The notes beneath the pieces were generated by a model. The model was not told the origin of the DNA and did not search any database. It saw nothing but the letters and a program-made list of their open reading frames with translations. Both the position numbers and the translations under genes were made by a program. Shown piece after piece: positions 28,805 through 31,723 of a stretch of 31,723 nucleotides of DNA. The first letter of the stretch is position 1; every line of letters starts with the position of its first letter. Source of the DNA: Firmicutes bacterium UBA3930 (GTDB lineage Bacteria > Bacillota > Clostridia > Caldicoprobacterales > Caldicoprobacteraceae); the NCBI GenBank assembly GCA_002385885.1, contig DGEI01000009.1:30181-61903 (forward strand). Reading direction: 5' to 3'.

Positions 28805-31723
28805 ATGAAGAAGCTGTACTATGGCTCTTTTGCGAATAAAAAAAGGGAAGAGCTGGTTAACGAATGTATCGGCTTTATTAAGAATGATCTAAAGGTGGTT
28901 TACATATTGCCTTCCAGGGAAGCAATGTTTCAGGTCAGGAGGCTTTTTGCCGAACGGCTTGGAGGTATATCCAACTGCTGGGTAATGGGTTTTGATAATC
29001 TTGAACGTCTGATCCTGGCCGGTTCATTGGATCAGTCCGGAATAATGTCCGAACTGGAAAAGAGTGTCATTATAAAGGATGTTCTTGGCAGGCTGCCCAT
29101 TGATGATACTGTATTTGAAAAGGTGAAGGATAAACCCGGCTTTATAAGGCTCTTAACCGAAATAATAAGGCTGCTTAAGAGATCTAATATATTGCCCGGA
29201 GAATTTTTTCAGATAATCCAAAGCCTTGAAGGAAATCTGTTTAGAAAGTGTAAAAGCATATACAATATTTACCATGGATATGAAGAATTCAAGACGCAAA
29301 AAGGCCTTATGGATATAGATGATATATCATTAAAAGCGGCAGAGGCATGTGTACATTCCAGGATATTCAAAGATATCGGAATTATCGTAATCGATGGATT
29401 TATAAATATTGACCCGGTCAACCTTGAACTGGTAAAAAAAATACTTCATACATATCCTGACATCCCTGTTTATGTCAATGTTCCCTTCAAAAATACCCAC
29501 AATCAGGAATTTGTCCTGGGTGAAATCATAAAAAGCTTTGAAGAATTAGGTTTTGAACGGATTGAAGTTGAGGAGAAGGATGATACAGTTCAGGATAATC
29601 AGCTTCATACCATCTGCCATGCTTTGTATTCGGGGAGCGACAGTATAATAGTTAATCCTGAAACGCTTTATATATCCAGCAGTCCATGCCTTGATCATGA
29701 AATAAGGGCCGCTGCCGGAAGGATTAAACAGCTTATAGCAAACGCCGGTATAACCCCTTCTGATATAGCAGTTGTTGCGGCTGATACCGAAAAATACCGG
29801 ACAAGGCTGATTGAGGTTTTTACGGAATACGGTATTCCGCTGAATGCAAAGAAGAATGACGTATTGTTATCCGTACCCCTTGTAAAGGATATCGCCGCCC
29901 TTTGGAGAATGGCGTATTATGATGATGAGTGGGAGAGTGCTTTTGTTTCCATAGTTACATCAAAATATCTGTTGCCCTGGAATGTACTTGCCCATGAGAA
30001 CTACGGAAATAACCGGCTGTTTGAGACAGCCGTGAATGTGCTGAGTGAGCAGCATGATGATTACTTTGAAGCTTTTTTAAACAGCTATTTGAGAGAGGTT
30101 GACGATGATTCTTCAAGGATGGCCATGGAGAATTATATAAATACAGTCAGGGCTTTTGTTAATGGCTTTGAGGATCTAGGCAATGCTGTTGAGCTGTTTA
30201 AGGAAATATTGAAAGCAGGAGATATTGAGAATAATATACTAAGGATGTACGAGATTGGTTTGCTGGATGCAGATCTTTGGCTTAGAGATATCACCGCTCT
30301 GTACAAAACCCTGGATTTTTTTGAAGGATTACACCGGATATATAAGGATTATCAGCCGGATGCCATCGGAATCGAAGCCGAAGGCCTGGTTCAGCAGATA
30401 CTGAGCGGGCTGTCGGTTTATGAAACTGACGATTTTACAAGGGATCAGGGTGGAGTAAGGTTTATACCGCCGGATTTGCTTAGAGGACAGAGCTACGATA
30501 CGGTTTTTATTCTCGGGCTCAATGAAGGTGTTTTCCCCAGAAAAGGTGATACCGGGGATCTCTTTGACAGCTATGAGATGCGAAGGCTTTTTGAGTTGAG
30601 TATTAATCTGCGGCCTGCCGAATGGGAACTGGAAAGAGAAAAGCTCAGGTTCAATTCCTGCATGGCATCTGCCCGGAACAGGCTTTACCTGTCATTCAGA
30701 ACTGCAGATGAAGATGCCAGCATAATGATAGCTTCGCCGTTTATAGATGAGGTAATGTCTGTGTTGGATACAGACAGTAGAAAAAGTATCATTGCAAAAC
30801 CTGTCAGTATGCGGGAAAGAATGGAATTTAGAGGCGAACCCTTCAGCACAGGCGAAATGATCAGGAAGATAAATCTTATGCACATTCAAAATGCTTTACC
30901 CGTTAACAATTTGCCTGTAACTGACGAAATAACGGACAGACTGAAATATCCCCTTCATGCAGCATCTGTTGAGTTTGCAAGGGAGTTTGAAAGTGAATTT
31001 AATGAATACGATGGTAAACTGAATCAACCGAAGATTAAACAGCAGGGGTTGAAGTATACCTTTTCAGCGTCCCAAATAAACAGGTATGCCCGGTGTCCCT
31101 TCCTGTATTTTGCTGAAAGGGTGCTTGACGTTGATGCGGAGGACGATACCGCAAGGAGAAGAATGGATGTCGGGATATTCTATCACAATGTAATAAAGGT
31201 TTATTATGAAAGGTGCAAGGATCCCCGTTTGCCTGATATAGAACGGTTACATGATATCTTTGATAATCTGGCGGAATATCTGGATCTCACATACCTTCCC
31301 CCGTCTCTCAGGGTATATGCGCTGGAAGAGCTGCGGCAGGTCCTGGAAAGGTTTATCAGACATGATGCCGAAAATATGGCAAGGTATAATGAGGTTACCG
31401 GCTGCATTCTGAAACCGATCATGCTGGAAGAACGATTTGTATATAAACTGGATGGTGACAGAGCCGTTATAACGGGAATTGCCGACAGGGTAGATCTTGA
31501 AATCGATTCAGATGGCCATTTTACCGGCAGATTTATTATATACGACTATAAAAAAGGGAGTATAAATGGTATAAAGGAATGTATAAGTGGGGATGATTTC
31601 CAGCTGCCGCTGTATTTTTCCGCTTTTAAAAATATACTGAAAGAGGCATTTGGTATTCCTCACCCTGAATGCCTTGCCCTTTTATACTACAGCATTGAAA
31701 AACTGAACCGGGACGGTATTATC
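28805..31723 (+). CDS. AddB-like helicase/nuclease subunit (partial, runs off window)
   Basis: The first 973 residues are present, with no stop before the window end. AddB pairs with AddA in double-strand break repair, carrying one RecB-type nuclease domain and an iron-sulfur cluster. The nuclease motifs are clear: D894 in GIADRVD, D914-Y915-K916 (the D/E-x-K), and Q933 with Y937 in QLPLYF. C764 in RYARCPFLYF matches the first cluster cysteine of AddB; the other three would lie past the edge. The N-terminus (MKKLYYGSFANKKREELV) has no Walker A GxxxxGK[TS], unlike typical Firmicutes AddB, so any helicase-like domain is probably ATP-inactive. GGGTGGG precedes ATG 28805. An addA gene is expected downstream. 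Confidence 0.85.
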   Translation, partial: MKKLYYGSFANKKREELVNECIGFIKNDLKVVYILPSREAMFQVRRLFAERLGGISNCWVMGFDNLERLILAGSLDQSGIMSELEKSVIIKDVLGRLPIDDTVFEKVKDKPGFIRLLTEIIRLLKRSNILPGEFFQIIQSLEGNLFRKCKSIYNIYHGYEEFKTQKGLMDIDDISLKAAEACVHSRIFKDIGIIVIDGFINIDPVNLELVKKILHTYPDIPVYVNVPFKNTHNQEFVLGEIIKSFEELGFERIEVEEKDDTVQDNQLHTICHALYSGSDSIIVNPETLYISSSPCLDHEIRAAAGRIKQLIANAGITPSDIAVVAADTEKYRTRLIEVFTEYGIPLNAKKNDVLLSVPLVKDIAALWRMAYYDDEWESAFVSIVTSKYLLPWNVLAHENYGNNRLFETAVNVLSEQHDDYFEAFLNSYLREVDDDSSRMAMENYINTVRAFVNGFEDLGNAVELFKEILKAGDIENNILRMYEIGLLDADLWLRDITALYKTLDFFEGLHRIYKDYQPDAIGIEAEGLVQQILSGLSVYETDDFTRDQGGVRFIPPDLLRGQSYDTVFILGLNEGVFPRKGDTGDLFDSYEMRRLFELSINLRPAEWELEREKLRFNSCMASARNRLYLSFRTADEDASIMIASPFIDEVMSVLDTDSRKSIIAKPVSMRERMEFRGEPFSTGEMIRKINLMHIQNALPVNNLPVTDEITDRLKYPLHAASVEFAREFESEFNEYDGKLNQPKIKQQGLKYTFSASQINRYARCPFLYFAERVLDVDAEDDTARRRMDVGIFYHNVIKVYYERCKDPRLPDIERLHDIFDNLAEYLDLTYLPPSLRVYALEELRQVLERFIRHDAENMARYNEVTGCILKPIMLEERFVYKLDGDRAVITGIADRVDLEIDSDGHFTGRFIIYDYKKGSINGIKECISGDDFQLPLYFSAFKNILKEAFGIPHPECLALLYYSIEKLNRDGII

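Noticed and set aside
1..31723. CRISPR arrays, insertion sequences, prophage or integrase genes
   Set aside because: No regularly spaced repeats, transposase or phage-type proteins were seen on either strand.

Overview
The window looks like chromosomal DNA from a Gram-positive, probably anaerobic, plant-biomass-using member of the Clostridia (Firmicutes). This is inferred from gene content and style rather than from a marker gene. Supporting signs are strong Shine-Dalgarno sites of the GGAGG(TG) type, frequent TTG/GTG starts, AT-leaning intergenic DNA with simple hairpin-plus-T terminators, and families typical of Firmicutes: YkuK, DUF5685, AddB-like nuclease, ComEC, a split transketolase, a 4Fe-4S aldo/keto reductase and a stand-alone methionine-synthase activation domain. 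I saw no phage genes, transposases, CRISPR array or rRNA.

Layout. (1) 1-2202: an ArsR-type repressor followed by a two-gene ABC-2 exporter, with a visible promoter and palindromic operator. (2) 2302-8718: a FadR-type GntR regulator, then a zinc polyol/sugar dehydrogenase, both halves of a transketolase, a beta-hydroxyacid dehydrogenase and xylose isomerase, closed by a 16-bp bidirectional terminator. This reads as a regulated pentose/polyol catabolic operon, but it has no kinase or transporter of its own. (3) 8758-11642, minus strand: a tightly overlapped thiamine salvage operon thiM-thiE-HAD phosphatase-thiD, without a recognisable TPP riboswitch. (4) 11856-12266: a lone 65-residue unknown gene (minus) with its own terminator, and a tRNA-Arg(CCG) with promoter and terminator. 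(5) 12535-18812: a DUF5685 protein, a PfkB sugar kinase, an intracellular GH127 beta-L-arabinofuranosidase and an aminopeptidase P. (6) 18924-19672, minus strand: a ykuK (RNase H-like) gene that is intact except that it has no ATG/GTG/TTG start; an ATA codon sits where the start should be. (7) 19761-27438, plus strand: a YhfI-like metallo-hydrolase, ComEC, YjbQ, an alpha/beta hydrolase, glucose-6-phosphate isomerase, a DUF89 phosphatase and a B12-methionine-synthase activation-domain protein, closed by a 13-bp terminator. (8) 27479-31723: an aldo/keto reductase (minus) divergent from an AddB-like nuclease/helicase subunit that runs off the window.

How the genes fit together. Regions 2 and 5 point to use of plant pentoses: arabinofuranose residues are released inside the cell by GH127, aldose/ketose interconversion is done by XylA, NAD-linked polyol oxidation by the dehydrogenase, and carbon re-enters the pentose phosphate pathway through the transketolase pair and Pgi. 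Thiamine salvage (region 3) and YjbQ (region 7, a family with thiamine-phosphate synthase activity) connect to the TPP-dependent transketolase only at the level of cofactor supply. Many start sites were reassigned from Shine-Dalgarno position; these choices are stated in each entry. No single undescribed multi-gene system stands out. The strongest leads are the ATA-start ykuK, the kinase-less pentose/polyol operon, the Asp-rich motifs of the DUF5685 protein, and several unexplained intergenic inverted repeats.
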